DNA of 64,000 nucleotides from Halicephalobus mephisto (GCA_009193035.1 SWDT01000105.1:214367-278366), one strand, 5' to 3'. Shown: positions 1 through 12,596, counted from the stretch's first letter. Made by a program: numbers and translations. The notes: generated by a model not told the origin, from the sequence alone.

Positions 1-1090
1 CAAAATCTATTTTGAAACAATTTTGAAATATTTTTATGATGATATAATTGTACAGTATACATTGCTAAAAACTATAAAAATTTGTGTCGAGACAATTTTG
101 CACTAATTTTTATTTTTTCTTTAATGTTTTAATTTTGAATTTTTTTCACTTGAATGAATATATTTAATTTTCTATTATTTAATTTAATGAAAATTCAACT
201 TTACGGTAATTTTATAAAATATTCGTTTTTTAAAGTCTTTGATCTCGTTTTTGCTTAATTTATCCGTTATCTTAATCCAGCTCGAGGCATCTTTGGTGAC
301 GCAGAACTGACCTCTGGCTCATCCGGAGCCAGATTTACCAACAAAAAACAATCGAAACAAACATCCGTTTTACTCTTTAGTCTTTTAAAAAATCGAAAAA
401 TATTTTTATTAATTTTCTCAAAATACTTAAAAAAATAAAAAAACATTTCTAAATTTTCCAAAAAATAAAAAAAATTCTTAATTTTATTAATTTTATAAAA
501 AATAAAAAAATATTTCAGTTTTTTTAAAAAAATAAAAAAATATTTTTTAATTTGATTAATTTTGTAAAAAATAAAAAAACATTTCTAAATTTTCTAAAAA
601 ATAAAAAAACATTTTTAAATTTTATTAATTTTATAAAAAATAAAAAATATTTTAGTTTTTTTAAAAAATAAAAATAAAACATTTTTAAATTTTTAAAAAA
701 GTATTTTTTAATTTTATTAATTTTGTAAAAAATAAAAAATATTTTAGTTTCTTTAGAAAATAAAAAAAAATTATTTTAAATTTAATAAAGAATATTTTTT
801 AATTTCCTAAAAAATAAAAAAAAATATTTTTATTAATTTTTAAAAAATTTTAAATTTATAAAAAATCAAAAAACATTTTTATTAATTTTTTTTTAATTTT
901 GTTAAAAATAGAGATTCTAAAATTTCAATTATTTTTTTTTCGTCACATGGAATGATGTTCGAAAAAATTAAAACCGACTTATTTTTTTTAATATGACGTT
1001 GGATCCGGAACCCAAAATACACCACCTTGTTTATCGTCAGAAATTCTTTCTTGAGACGAATGTTTGTACTTTAGGCAGTAATAAAAAGAT
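1..1090. repeat. AT-rich low-complexity DNA
   Basis: Runs of A and T with short recurring AAAAATAAAAAA and TTTTAATTTTATTAATTTT phrases fill this stretch. I see no gene. A 37-codon open frame starts at an ATG near 992 on the + strand and ends at a TAG near 1103. It has mixed amino-acid content but no splice context or recognisable family, so I leave it uncalled. Confidence 0.6.
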
Positions 1091-1109
1091 TTTTATGGAC
1101 TTCTAGAAT

Positions 1110-1600
1110 CCGGAAAAAGTCAAAATTTTTGGAAATTTTTGAACTTTTTAGAGTACTGTAGAAGTTTGGACAATTTTATAGAATTTTTATGAATATAATT
1201 TAGGAATCCTGAAGTCGGTTGAGATACTGTAGAAAGTTCTAGAATCTTCATATTTCTGAAGTTTTTTAGAATTTTGTTAGAAATTTCTGAACTTTTTAGA
1301 GTACTGTAGAAGTTTCGACAATTTTATAGAATTTTTATGAATATAATTTAGGAATTCTGAAGTGGATTGAGATACTGTAGAATCTTCCAGAATCTTCATA
1401 TTTCTAAAGTTTTTTAGAATTTTGTTAGAAATTTTGGAACTTTTTAGAGTACTGTAGAAGTTTCGACAATTTTATAGAATTTCTAAGAATATAATTTAGG
1501 AATTCTGAAGTCGGTTGAAGTACTGTAGAATCTTCCAGAATCTTCATACTTCTGAAGTTGTTTGGAATTCTGAAATCCAATAAAATTTTTCAAAAATAAA
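1110..1600. repeat. Tandem repeat, about 145-bp unit, three copies
   Basis: The block containing GAGTACTGTAGAAGTTT, then TATAATTTAGGAATTCTGAAG, then CTTCCAGAATCTTCATA is repeated three times with small differences. The stretch 1600-2720 that follows is A/T runs (TAATTTTTATTTTTTTTAAA, repeated from about 1895 to 2170) with no gene visible. Confidence 0.7.
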
Positions 1601-2819
1601 ATTAACGATTTTGGAAATTTTTATATTCATTTTTGTAATTTTCGAAATTTAAAAATTTCTGGAATTTTTTAATTTTTGTAATTTTTTACTTTAAACGAGC
1701 AATTGTACAAGAATATCGTATTTTACAAATTTCTCAATAAATCGGATTCTGACGGTGTCAAGCGATAATCTTGTAAATGAGCTTTAGACATCTGTCGAAT
1801 CTCAGATCCTTTATCTATTTTGCATTCCTGTATGTTAACCAGCTTTTCCTCAAAAGACGATCATTACAAATTTCATGACGATAAAAGTCAAAAAAATAAT
1901 TTTTATTTTTTTTAAAAATAATTTTTATTTTTTTTAAAATAATTTTTATTTTTTTTAAAAATAATTTTTATTTTTTTTAAAATAATTTTTATTTTTTTTA
2001 AAATAATTTTTATTTTTTTAAAATAATTTTTATTTAAAAAAAAAATTACTTTTTTTCTTGAAATAATTTTTATGTTAAAAAAAAACAATTTTTACTTTTT
2101 TTAAAATAATTTTTATTTTTTTATAAATTACTTTTTTTGTTAAAATTATTTTTATTTTAAGAAAAATTATTTTTACTTTTTTTTATTTTTAAATTAAAAA
2201 AAAATTAAACCTACATTTGATAATTTAATTTTTGTTCTATTTTTCTGCAAATCCCTTTAAATTAAAAAATTATTAATTTTCAAAGTATTAATTTATTAAT
2301 TTTTGGATACATTATTTTATTAATTTTTAAATTTTTAAAAATATTAATTTTCTAATTTTAAAAATGTTAATTTTTTTGAATATTTAAAATAATAATTTTT
2401 TTTTGAATTTTTGAAAATATTAATTTTCTTGAATTTTTAAAATAATATTAATTTTTTATTTTTGAAAATATTAATTTTTTAATTTTTAAAATGATAATTT
2501 TTTTGAATTTTTAAAATAATATTTTTTTTGAATTTTTAAACATTACTTTATTAATTTTCAAAATATTACTTTAATTTTTATCCTTGTAATTAGTCGCCGA
2601 TTAACGAAAAAGTGGGCGAATCATTGTGATTTCTTCATCTGGAGACTCGTTACAGAATCCTTGAAATTTTAAGAGATTAGGAGGCGGCCGAGTCATGCTC
2701 TTCCACAAAATTGATTTTGTTTTGGATTAAATATGTTTTCAAAGAAAAAAGTGTTAATTTATAAATGTTGGAAATTATTTGTACAAACTTCCTTTCAAAA
2801 TTATAAAAAATTTAATTTT

Positions 2820-3985
2820 TCTGAAAATTTTTCATTTGGTCCCGAGTGGAAAATGCATGTTTATGGTTTAGTAGTTTCCACTCGGGACCACGGAAAGTTT
2901 AGTTTTTCTGAAAAGTTCTTACTAGGTCTCGAGTGGAAATTGCGTTTTTGTGGTTTAATAGTTTCCATTCAAGACCTCGAAAAATTTAATTTTTCTGAAA
3001 ATTTTTCATTTGGTCCCGAGTGGAAAGTGCATGTTTATGGTTTAGTAGTTTCCATTCGGGACCACGGAAAGTTTAGTTTTTCTGAAAAGTTCTTATTAGG
3101 TCTCGAGTGGAAAATGCATGTTTATGATCTTCTACTTTCCACTTGGGACCTCGGAAAATTTGATTTTTTTAAAAATTTGACTTTTTTAAAAAATTCTCAG
3201 TTGGTCCTGAGTGGAAATTAGATACATATGGTCATCACTAATGACTGCGAGAATGTATCTTTGTCGGAAAATTTCCACCTGTTCTCGAGTGGAAATTCTG
3301 TATATATGGATTTATATATAATTTTAATTCAAGACCAGACGAAAAAAATTTGTTTTTTAATCCTCACCTGGTCCTGGGTGGAAACTATGAATTTGATTTT
3401 GCATAACTTCCATTCAGGATAAAGTAGAAAATATTTATTTTAATACCTCGTCATTCGGTCCCGAATGGAAATTCTGCAAAATTAAATTCATAATTTCCAC
3501 TCAGGACCACAGGAAATTTTGAAAACGAATATTTGTCATAGTCTCGAGTGGAAACTATTCAATGTCAAATTCATAATTTCCACTCAGGACTAAACAGAAA
3601 ATATTTATTTTAATACCTCGTCATTTGGTCCCGAGTGGAAATTACAAATTTGACTTTAAATAACTTCCACTCAGGACCAAGTTGGAGAAATTTATCTTTG
3701 AACATTTATCATCGTCCCGAGTGGAAATTACAAATATAACTTTACATAACTTCCACTCAGGACCAAGTTGGAAAAACTTATCTTTGAACATTTATCATCG
3801 TCCCGAGTGGAAATTACAAATTTGATTTTACATAATTTCCACTCAGGACCAAGTTGGAAAAACTTATCTTTGAACATTTATCATCGTCCCGAGCGGAAAT
3901 TACAAATATAACTTTAAATAACTTCCACTCAGGACCAAGTTAAAAAAGCTATTTCCGACTTGGTCCTGAATGGAAATCATAAATA
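2820..3985. repeat. Minisatellite of inverted TTTCCACTCRGGACC half-sites
   Basis: About twenty copies of GGTCCYGAGTGGAAA alternate with its reverse complement TTTCCACTCRGGACC at roughly 45-75-bp spacing. Neighbouring half-sites could pair as hairpins. The 162-codon open frame across part of this array (2733-3221) is itself repetitive and I do not call it a gene. The same half-site array recurs at 54.9-55.8 kb. Confidence 0.8.
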
Positions 3986-5270
3986 ATTTTACATTTATTA
4001 TGATTTTTTACAATTTTTAATTTATTTTACAAAAATTCCATTTTTAAAATAATTTATTTTTGATTATTTTAAAAATTTACTCAAATCTAAAATTTCCCAA
4101 TTTTGAAAAATAAAATTTAAATTAAAAATAAAAATTTATATTCAATTTTGACTGTTGTTTTTTCGCTTAAAAAATTTCAAAAATTATAATTCAGCTTCAC
4201 TTAATAGAGTTTTGACCAAAAACGGCATAATTTCGTTTATTTTAATTTTCACAATTTTTCGAAACACAGCAACCGATTTTTTTACTTTCAAAAAACTTTT
4301 AAAAATATTTTTAATTTTTTACAGTAATCCTACAGAGACTATAGTTTAATATTTGTTTCAATTTTAATTGTTTTAATGGACATTATTTAATTTTTTAAAA
4401 TTATTCAATTTTTAAAATTTTTAAATTTTTTTAAAAATTATTTAATTTTTTTTAATTATTTAATTTTTAAAATTATTTAATTTTTTTTAAAATTATTTAA
4501 TTTTTAAAATTTATTTAATTTTTTAAATTATTTAATTTTTAAAATTTATTTAATTTTTTTAAAATTTATTTAATTTTTTAAATTTTTAAATGACCCAGAC
4601 AATTTTAAATTTTTATAAAATTGAAATGTCTAAAAAAACTCAAAGATTGGATTAATTTTTCTGGATTGACCTCATATTCCCTCAAAATCCCCTCAGGCAA
4701 AAATTGTAATAAATACGTCAAAGTCGAAAAATCACGTAATTTTTAAAATTTTTCAATAATTTTTAATTTTTTTTCAGTTTTTAATTTCTTTTTTGACTTT
4801 TTTGAAATTTTTTATTTTAAATTTTTTGGAATTTTTGGAATTTTTGGAATTTTTAAATTTTTTTATTTTTTTTTAAATTTTTTATTTTTTTTGATAAATT
4901 TTAAATATACAGTAAAATAGTTAAATGTACTTTGTTACTTAGTGTTAAAAACAAGCGATGAATATTCGTCCCTTTTAGAATTAAGGAATTTAAGAGATTT
5001 TCAAAATGTCAATTGCCAGGGGTCTTAACCGGAACTTTGGCAATATTCAGCAAAAATTGTTGTTTTGATTTTTTAATACTTTATAAAATTAAGGAAAAAT
5101 TTATTATTTAATTTTTAATAAAAAAAAATCAAATATAAAGTTTTTAAAAAATAGAAATTAATCAATGGGATACGGTAACTGAGTAGATGGGTCTTTGAAC
5201 TTTTTCGATCGATTTAAAAAAATTAATTTTTTTTAAAATTGAAGTAATTTAAAAATTTATTTTTTTGCAT
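3986..5270. repeat. AT-rich spacer, no gene seen
   Basis: Mostly TTTTTAAAATTATTTAATTTTT repeats (4380-4600) and unstructured AT-rich sequence. The open frames here are short and have low-complexity translations. I see nothing else. Confidence 0.5.
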
Positions 5271-5274
5271 TAGG

Positions 5275-5620
5275 TTAATACAGTAAATTAGGAGTTTTGT
5301 CTCAAAGCGAAAATTGTACTTTCGAATTCTGAAATTAAAAAATTTTCAAACATTTTTAAATTTTTCTTAAAAATTGAAATAATCCTAAAATTTATTTTAT
5401 ACTGCATCGGTACAGTAACCTAGTAGTTTTCTCTCAAAGCGAAAATTGTACTCTCGAATTCTGAAATTAAAAAATTTTCAAACATTTTTAAATTTTTCTT
5501 AAAAATTGAAATAATTCAGAAATTTATTTTTTTATACTGCATCGGTACAGTAACCTAGTAATTTTCTCTCAAAGCGAAAATTGTACTCTCGAAGTTTAAA
5601 ATTAATAATTTTTTATCTTT
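5275..5620. repeat. Tandem repeat, about 120-bp unit, three copies
   Basis: Units contain CTCTCAAAGCGAAAATTGTA, TCGAATTCTGAAATTAAAAA and ACTGCATCGGTACAGTAACC. The three copies are close in sequence. No coding potential is seen. The 5620-6240 stretch after it is non-repetitive and may hold upstream control sequence of the homeobox gene. Confidence 0.65.
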
Positions 5621-6248
5621 TTAGTCATTTTTAAAAACTGACCTCGATTCTGAAATTTATCTGTTTTTGCAATCTACTCTTCTCTCGGGTATACTGTAAT
5701 ATACTAAGATAATTTTTTTCGTTAAAAGGATTTATGGATTTGAAAAAGTGCCAGCTCTTGCAAATGAGCAAATTAGTCTGAGTCAATCTCCATTTTTGTT
5801 CAGATAATCACGGGATTATAATTAAATTAATATTTTTAAAATAAAATATCACATTCAGGTGGTCTCATAGGACCAATTATGCCGGTTTTCTGAACCATCT
5901 GTTTTGGATTGTTTGTCCTCAATGAGAGGCGGGGCGGATTCAGGAAGCCCCCGACAAAAATGGCAATTCTTTGATCTTTATCCTTAAAAACATGTAATGT
6001 TTTTATTTTTTTTATTTTTCTTAATCCATTCGACGTCGATAGAAACAAATATCTATGGCAAAAATTTGTCAATTCAGGAGATTCTGTATGACGTAAAAAA
6101 CGCGTGTTCTGTTGACCTTATTTTTTTAATTTTTTTTAATTTTTAATTTTTTGTGACTTCATAAAGACGACCGGAACCCTCGATTTACGCGTTTCATTCC
6201 TTGGATAATCTCGAATAATACGGGAATCAAGTCAGACTTCCACCAGAC

Positions 6249-6255
6249 TATAAAA
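6249..6255 (+). promoter_or_regulatory. Candidate TATA box upstream of the homeobox gene
   Basis: TATAAAA lies in a relatively GC-rich, non-repetitive patch (6160-6290), about 600 bp upstream of the chosen start codon. An acceptor-like TTTTTTTAG at about 6798 lies between it and the ATG. The 5' leader could therefore be cis-spliced or trans-spliced. This is position and motif evidence only. Confidence 0.3.
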
Positions 6256-6859
6256 CTGGAGGAGATTGGATTAATTTTCAGTTTCGATGGTTTTCATTTT
6301 TTAATAAATAGCACTTTTAGAAGGTTTTGGATTTATTAAAGATTGTACAATTTTTGAATTTTTTAAATTATTTAAATTTTTGGAATTTCGAATAATTTTA
6401 AGAGGTTTCTGAAGGCTTCTGGAATTTAGTAAAAATTCCAAAACTGTTAAATTTTATGAAACATTCTGAAAACTTGTTGAAATTTTTTGAAGCTTCTGGA
6501 ATTTACTAGTCTTCCAGAATCCACCATGTTCCTTTGGAATTTACTAGTCTTCCAAAATCCTCCATGTTTTTTAGAATCAGCTGAAGTCTTCCAGAATCCT
6601 CCATGTTCTTTTATAATTTACTGAAGTCTTCCAGAATCCCATATAAATTTTTAACTTTTCAGAAAAATCCCAAAAATTACCGTAACCTTTGAATTTTGAA
6701 CATTCGTGTCGAGACAATTTCCCATTTTTTTACCGCAATCGTGACGAGAATTTCGTGATTTTAATTTTTTAAAAATTGTTTAATTTTAATTTTTTTAGGT
6801 TTGTAAATTTTTCGAATACGACAGTACTCGATCCTACAGCGAAAACCGTCTTTTATTTG

Positions 6860-9800
6860 ATGCCAGAATCAGACCAGATTCAAACAAACAGTCCTTTCGA
6901 AGCTCCTGTAGCTGATATATTCAAAAAAATAATGGATATGGCTTTGCTTCAAACTCCAACTTCTGATTCTCAAAAATCTTCAAATTCGTCAGATCAAATT
7001 GCGGCAATGCAACAATTTATGGCAATGCAACAACATTTTGCTGCTCAATTTTTGGCTTTATATCAACCAGGAGGATCTTCTGGAACAACAAATTCAAATG
7101 GAATAAATCCTATGGCATTTTTAGGACTTCAAAATCCATTATTTGGAATTCAAAGTCCCACAACCCCAACAAGTGCCACAACTTCCAATTCTAGTGGATC
7201 TTTGAAAAGAGAAAGTGAAGATCCCCTGACACCCCCTTCGGCTAAGAAACCCAATAATTACTTTTCCAATTTTGCCATTGAGAACCTGACTGGAAAAAAA
7301 GAAGATTCTAAAGAAGGAATCAAACTGGAAAAAGACGATATTGAAGACGAATCCAAATCCATTAATGGTAGGTTTTATCTTGCATTATATACTGTACTTT
7401 ATTTCATCAAAGTTCGAAGTCAGTTCGAAATCAAAGTAGGCAAAATTCGAAGTTAGAATTCGAAGTTAGAATTTAAAATTAAAATTCGAAATTAAAATTC
7501 GAAGTTAAAATTCAAAGTTAAAATTCGAAATCAGAATTCGAAGTTAGAATTCGAAATCAGAATTCAAAGTTGAAATTCAAAGTTAAAATTCGAAATCAGA
7601 ATCCGAAGTTAGAATTCGAAGTTAAAATTTGAAGTAAAAATTCGAAATCGGAATCCGAAGTTAAAATTCGAAGTTAAAATTCAAAGTTAAAATTCGAATT
7701 TAGAATTAGCTATCAGAATTCGAAGTCAAAATCCAAGGTCAAAGTTTGAGAATTTGGATTTTTCGTGTTAAGACGTAACTTATGAGTCATGTTTAAATTT
7801 AAAATTTTTTATTTCTTAAAATTTAAAACTTTATTTTTTTATTTTTTATTTTTAGATCATGAAGCATCTCCTCCTTGTGGATCTGATCAATCGATCAAAC
7901 TGTCTCCAGAAGACAAACTTTCCCCTGGAAGCGACGAATGCAACAAGAGAAACAAACAAAGACGGTACAGAACCACCTTCTCCGCTTACCAATTGGACGA
8001 ATTAGAGAAAATTTTCGCTCATACACATTATCCGGATGTTTTTATGCGGTGAGTTCGTTAAGCCATCTGCACAACAGTTGCTCCTTTGAGATATGTGTTT
8101 CCTCGATTTCGGAAAAAAATTATTTTTTAAAATTACTTTTTTAGTATTTAAATTACCTTAATGTAAATAATTAACAAAGAAAAAAATCATCCCAAGGTCT
8201 GTAAACAGATCGATATTAAAGCAAAATTCGCAATTTGCGCGCAATATTCTAATAGATAAGTCGATTTCAAAATTGCAGCTTGCGCGCAATATTCTGGCAA
8301 GTAAGTTGACATCGAAATAAAATCCGCAGGTTGCGCGCAACATTCTGACAAGTAAGTTTATATTGAAATAACAATAAAAATGGAAATCAAACCCGCAAGT
8401 TGCGCGCAACATTCTGACAAGTAAGTTTACATTGAAATAAAAATGAAATCTGCATGTTGCGCGCAACGTTTGGGAAGATAAATTGACAAAAATCAAATCC
8501 GCAGGTTGCGCGCAATATTCTGGCAGCCCGATCAATTTCAAAGTAAAAATGAAATCTGCAGATTGCGCGCAACGTTTGGAAGATAAATTGACAAAAATGA
8601 AATTCGCAAGTTGCGCGCAACATTCTGGCAGGTTGACTTACTTAATTGTTGCAAGTAAACTGCAAATTTAATTTTAATGTTGATTTTTACAGAATTTGGT
8701 ACTAATTTAAAATTAAAAAATTTGGGAATGACCGGGAATTGCGGAGGGAGAAATTTCGTGGAGCTCATTAAACAATCTGTTTTCGACCTTGTTGATTTTT
8801 TTGATTTATATGGTTCTCAATTAAGGGCGATAATTGCGGCAATAATTAGCGATTTTAAATAAGCAATATTTTCAAACATAATTTTTGCTCATTTTTGAAA
8901 TATTAAATTTTATTGCATTTTAAAAATATTTTTATTTTTCCACTTCAAAATGCAAGAAAAACTCCAAAAATTAATAGCAGCCATTAGTGTCAGAACTCGA
9001 AACAACATTATTGTCCGGCAATTAGCCTCTTCCTCAGGAAATATTACTCTTTTTTGAAAAACTAAATGAATAAAGAGAATCGAAACCAATTTCATGCATT
9101 CTTGACGAGAGCCAATTGGCCAAATGTCGAAATTCAAGGGCAAGAGAGGATTCGATTTTTGTAATTTATATAAAACAAAACACTTCGAAACAATAATTTC
9201 TTAATAGCATAATACTACTGTAATTCATATATAAAAATTTTTTTTAAAAAGTTTAGATTACTGTAATTTATATATCAAAATTCAAAAAAAAGAAGTTTAG
9301 ATTACTGTAATTCATATATAAAAAATTTTTAAATAAAGAAGTTTAGATTACTGTAATTCATGTATAAAAAATTCAAAAAAAAAAAGTTTAGATTACTGTA
9401 ATTCATATATAAAAAATTCAAAAAAAAAGTTTAGATTACTGTAATTCATATATCAAAATTTAAAAAAAAAGAAGTTTAGATTACTGTAATTCATATATAG
9501 AAAATTTCTTAAAAAAGTTTAGATTACTAAAACTAATTTGTAAAAAATTTATGTTTTTTTTAATAATTTTAAATTGGTTTTTTTAAAATATTATTTAGTA
9601 GATTTAAAACTTGAAAAATCTCAGCGAATTTTGATCTTGTTAATTTTGCTTATTTTGAATAATATTTTTAATTTGCTTTTAAAAAACATCAATAAGGTCA
9701 CTGTTGTAATAAATTAAATTACGATATCCAAAATGGATTTCTAATTTGTATCTATTCAGATATGTACAGACAAATATTCCAATTAATTTCACCTAAAAAA

Positions 9801-12596
9801 ATTAAAAAATTCTTTACGTAAAAATTTTTAATTTTTAAATATTTTTGAAAAATTTTAATTTTTAAACATTTTTTAAAATTTTTAGTTTTTAAATATTTTT
9901 GAAATTTTTAATTTTTAAATATTTTTGAAATTTTTAATTTTTAATTTTTAAACATTTTTGAAAATTTTTAATTTTTAATTTTTTAAATATTTCTAAAAAA
10001 TTAAGGGATTACAGTACTTTTAAGAAATTTGATGAATTTATATTTCCTAAGGATTTTATTACGTTAATTAAACAGGCGATTAAAGAATTAAAAATTATGA
10101 TGTGGATTTCTAAGAATTTTCGAAGTATTTACGGCATTTAAGAAACCGAATCTCGCAACGAAACCCTTGAAGATTATGGTTAATGTTTTATTTTGATAAT
10201 ATGTGCAAAATTTGTCTCCGTCTCCTCAAAAACAATAACATCAACCCCTCTGGCGATATTTTTCTCCCCTAGCGATAGTTAACCCCTCTGGCGATATTTT
10301 GTTCTTTTCAGTAACAGTTAACCCCTCTGGCGGTGTTTTGCTCCCTTAGCGATAGTTAACCCCTCTGGCGGTATTTTGTTCTTTTCAGTGACAGTTAACC
10401 CTTTTAGCGATATTTTGTTCCCCTAGCGATAGTTAACCCTTCTGGCGGTATTTTGTTCTTTTCAGTAACAGTTAACCCCTCTGGCGATATTTTTCTCCCT
10501 TAGCGATAGTTAACCCCTTTGGCGATAGTCGCTTCTTTTCGATTTGTATTGATTTCGAAACTCTTTTTAAATTAATTTTTATTAAATTTTGTTTTTTTAA
10601 TTTCTTTCATTTTTAATTTTTTTTTCTTTTACTCATAGAAACATGTTTACTGTTAGGTAACTTTTTTGTAAAAAGTACTTGGTCAATTAAATCCAAAAAA
10701 ACCTATTTGCGGCATCTTTTGGGAGACTCAAGTGGCTTCCGAGAATCCAAATCCACCTGTCTGGCCAGATGACAGCTTCATTCGAGTGCCTAATTGCAGG
10801 GCGGTGTCCTTGTAGAACACTGTTGCCGAAATTTGCATAATATGGTTGTCTTGCAAGAACCAATTGAGCCGATTAGTGGAAAATTGACAGAACCAAATTA
10901 CCCTTACTGACCTCGGAAAGAAAACCATACCGTTCTGAAAATTTAAAATTAGGGACTTGCAAATTTTTCCTAATATGAATTTTCGAAATTTTTAATTTTT
11001 ATTGAATTTCTAAAATATTTCAAAAATTTATGGAAAATTCTAATTTTAAAAAATCTAAAAACTAAACTTTGGCAAAGTGAGAATAATGCTGATTAAAAAT
11101 TTCAAATATTTTTAAAAATAAAAAACAATAAAAATAATAAAAAAAAGTTAAACTTTGGCGAAGTGAGAATAATGCTGATTAAAAATTTCAAATATTTTTA
11201 AAAATAAAAAATTATATTTTTCTACGAAATTGTCCCAATACTAATTTTGAAAATTTATGATTTTGTAGAATTTTAAATTTTGAAATTTCGAAAAAATTAT
11301 TAAAAAATACATAAATTTATTTAAAATTATTTCAGTGAAGATCTCGCTAACAGAGTAAATCTCTCAGAAGCAAGAGTCCAAGTGTGGTTCCAGAATCGTC
11401 GAGCTAAATTCCGAAAACAAGGAAGAAATCAAGGATCCATGTACCACGCTGCGGCGGCTGCTGCTGCTGCCGCAGGGCATACGCCGTTTCCACCATTTGC
11501 CAGTCCATACGCTCTTCTGGCCGGAAATCCAACGGCTTCCACTGATCACGCAGCTTTTTTAAGTGCTATGAATGCTCATCAACAAGCCATGAGTAAGTTT
11601 TCATATATCCACATTTCAAAAATCAAAATTAATTTTTAATTTCCACACGAGTATGATTTCTACTTTAGTAAGAACCTCATTATTGTAAAAATTAAAAATG
11701 AAATTTTCTACGAAATTGTTTGGAACGAATTTTAGGCCAGCAGTAATAAAAGGAAAAAGCGCGAGTAGAGACGAAGCGAGTTGATTTCAGTGACCAAAAT
11801 CACCAGATTTGCCTCTTTTTGGAAATCCAGTCAGCTCGCTCGTCTGCCCGGGAATTTAAAAAATCATACTAATACAAAAATTAAAGTTTTACATTATCGC
11901 GAAATCGTCCCAGAACGAATTTCTAGAAAGTTTTAGAGAATTTTAGGCCAGCAGTAATAGAATGAAAAGCGCGAGTTGATTTCAATGACCAAAACCACCA
12001 GATTTTCCTTTTTTTGGAAACCCAGTCAGCTCGCTCGTCTGCCCGGGAATTCAAAAATTGCAAAAAATCATATATCACTTTTTTAAACAAAAACATTTAT
12101 TTTGCATGATTTCGAAATTAAAAATTTCTTATTTTTTTATAAAATCCTAGATATTAGTATTCTGATGATTTGTCAATGTGTATTTTTATTAATTAACCTG
12201 TTTTCAGTGGATCAGATGATGTTGATGAATCCGCTCCTGGCCGCGAGTACATCCACAGGACTTCCAGGAATAACATCCAATTCTTCATTGAGCGAATCAC
12301 CTATAGTTCCCACATTATCTCCTGTAACAACAACAGCTCCATCGAAAAGTCCACAAGGTCAAACAACTTCATCAAATTCTCATCCAGAAACTCCAACATC
12401 AAATTCAGCTTCTATTTCATCACCTGAATTAACTCAACGAATTATTGCATCTAATTATCTTAATCAATTTTCTTCATCTATTTTTAATTCAGGAGATTCT
12501 TCCACATTTTTCAAAGCACTTTTAGCTGCACAAAATCAAAATCAACAAGAATCTTCTCCAAAAAATTCTAATCCTCCATCCCCCAAGGAGGAATGA
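6860..12596 (+). CDS. Aristaless/Arx-class paired-like homeobox protein
   Basis: Sequence-specific transcription factor, 448 residues from four exons: 6860-7367, 7856-8048, 11336-11592 and 12208-12596. All junctions are GT/AG and in phase. The homeodomain is about residues 204-263. It begins QRRYRTTF, continues QLDELEK and THYPDVF, and recognition helix 3 reads [15 protein letters not shown], with Gln at position 50. Intron 2 (3.3 kb) splits the codon of homeodomain residue 31. The QRRYRTTF start and QLDELEK match Arx/aristaless and C. elegans ALR-1 as I recall them; REDLA-RVNL is also reminiscent of Prrx. An eh1-like Groucho-binding motif, FAIENL, lies at residues 138-143. A poly-Ala tract follows the homeodomain, and the C-terminus is Ser/Thr/Pro/Gln-rich. 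I see no OAR motif. The start was chosen at MPESDQ, after the acceptor-like site near 6798. The symbol is the best ortholog guess. Confidence 0.85.
7440..7755. repeat. Short tandem repeat in homeobox intron 1
   Basis: About twenty degenerate copies of a 14-15-bp unit such as AATTCGAAGTTAAA or AATTCGAAATCAG. The TTCGAA core is palindromic. It fills most of the 488-bp intron. Confidence 0.75.
8215..8665. repeat. Satellite with GTTGCGCGCAAC palindrome, in homeobox intron 2
   Basis: Eight to nine units of about 50-65 bp, each with a core like CCGCAGGTTGCGCGCAACATTCTG. The 12-bp centre GTTGCGCGCAAC is a perfect palindrome. The same satellite lies in the opposite orientation at 18.3-18.95 kb. Open frames through it on both strands are artefacts of the repeat. 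Confidence 0.85.
9185..9525. repeat. Tandem repeat, about 40-bp unit, homeobox intron 2
   Basis: Roughly eight copies of GTTTAGATTACTGTAATTCA followed by TATATAAAAAATT. The rest of the intron to 10,240 is AT-rich with A/T-run repeats. Confidence 0.75.
10240..10530. repeat. Tandem repeat, about 38-bp unit, homeobox intron 2
   Basis: Seven to eight monomers of GTTAACCCCTCTGGCGATAT and a variable second half. Halves ending in CAGTAACA and TAGCGATA alternate, so a two-monomer higher-order unit is likely. Confidence 0.75.
10690..10930. promoter_or_regulatory. Candidate intronic enhancer of the homeobox gene
   Basis: This 240-bp patch inside the 3.3-kb intron is non-repetitive and clearly richer in GC than its surroundings. 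It contains an octamer-like ATTTGCATAAT, E-box-like CACCTG and a GCCGATTAGTGG homeodomain-type site. An open frame on the minus strand has no family match. The regulatory role is inferred from composition and motifs only. Confidence 0.3.
11690..12055. repeat. Duplicated 170-bp repeat in homeobox intron 3
   Basis: Two copies share TTTTAGGCCAGCAGTAATA, a GCGAGTTGATTTCA block, CACCAGATTT and GTCAGCTCGCTCGTCTGCCC. Related copies occur inside the receptor-kinase gene near 42.4 and 42.7-42.84 kb. Confidence 0.65.

Noticed and set aside
2733..3221. 162-codon open frame
   Set aside because: Its translation repeats with the half-site minisatellite (FSENFSFGPEWK-type units), and there is no splice or family evidence.
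5836..6072. 78-codon minus-strand frame upstream of the homeobox gene
   Set aside because: No homology, and another frame reads equally well in part; more likely upstream control sequence.
10240..10530. CRISPR-like regular repeats
   Set aside because: The units are contiguous tandem repeats with no unique spacers, in a eukaryotic genome. The same applies to the other arrays.
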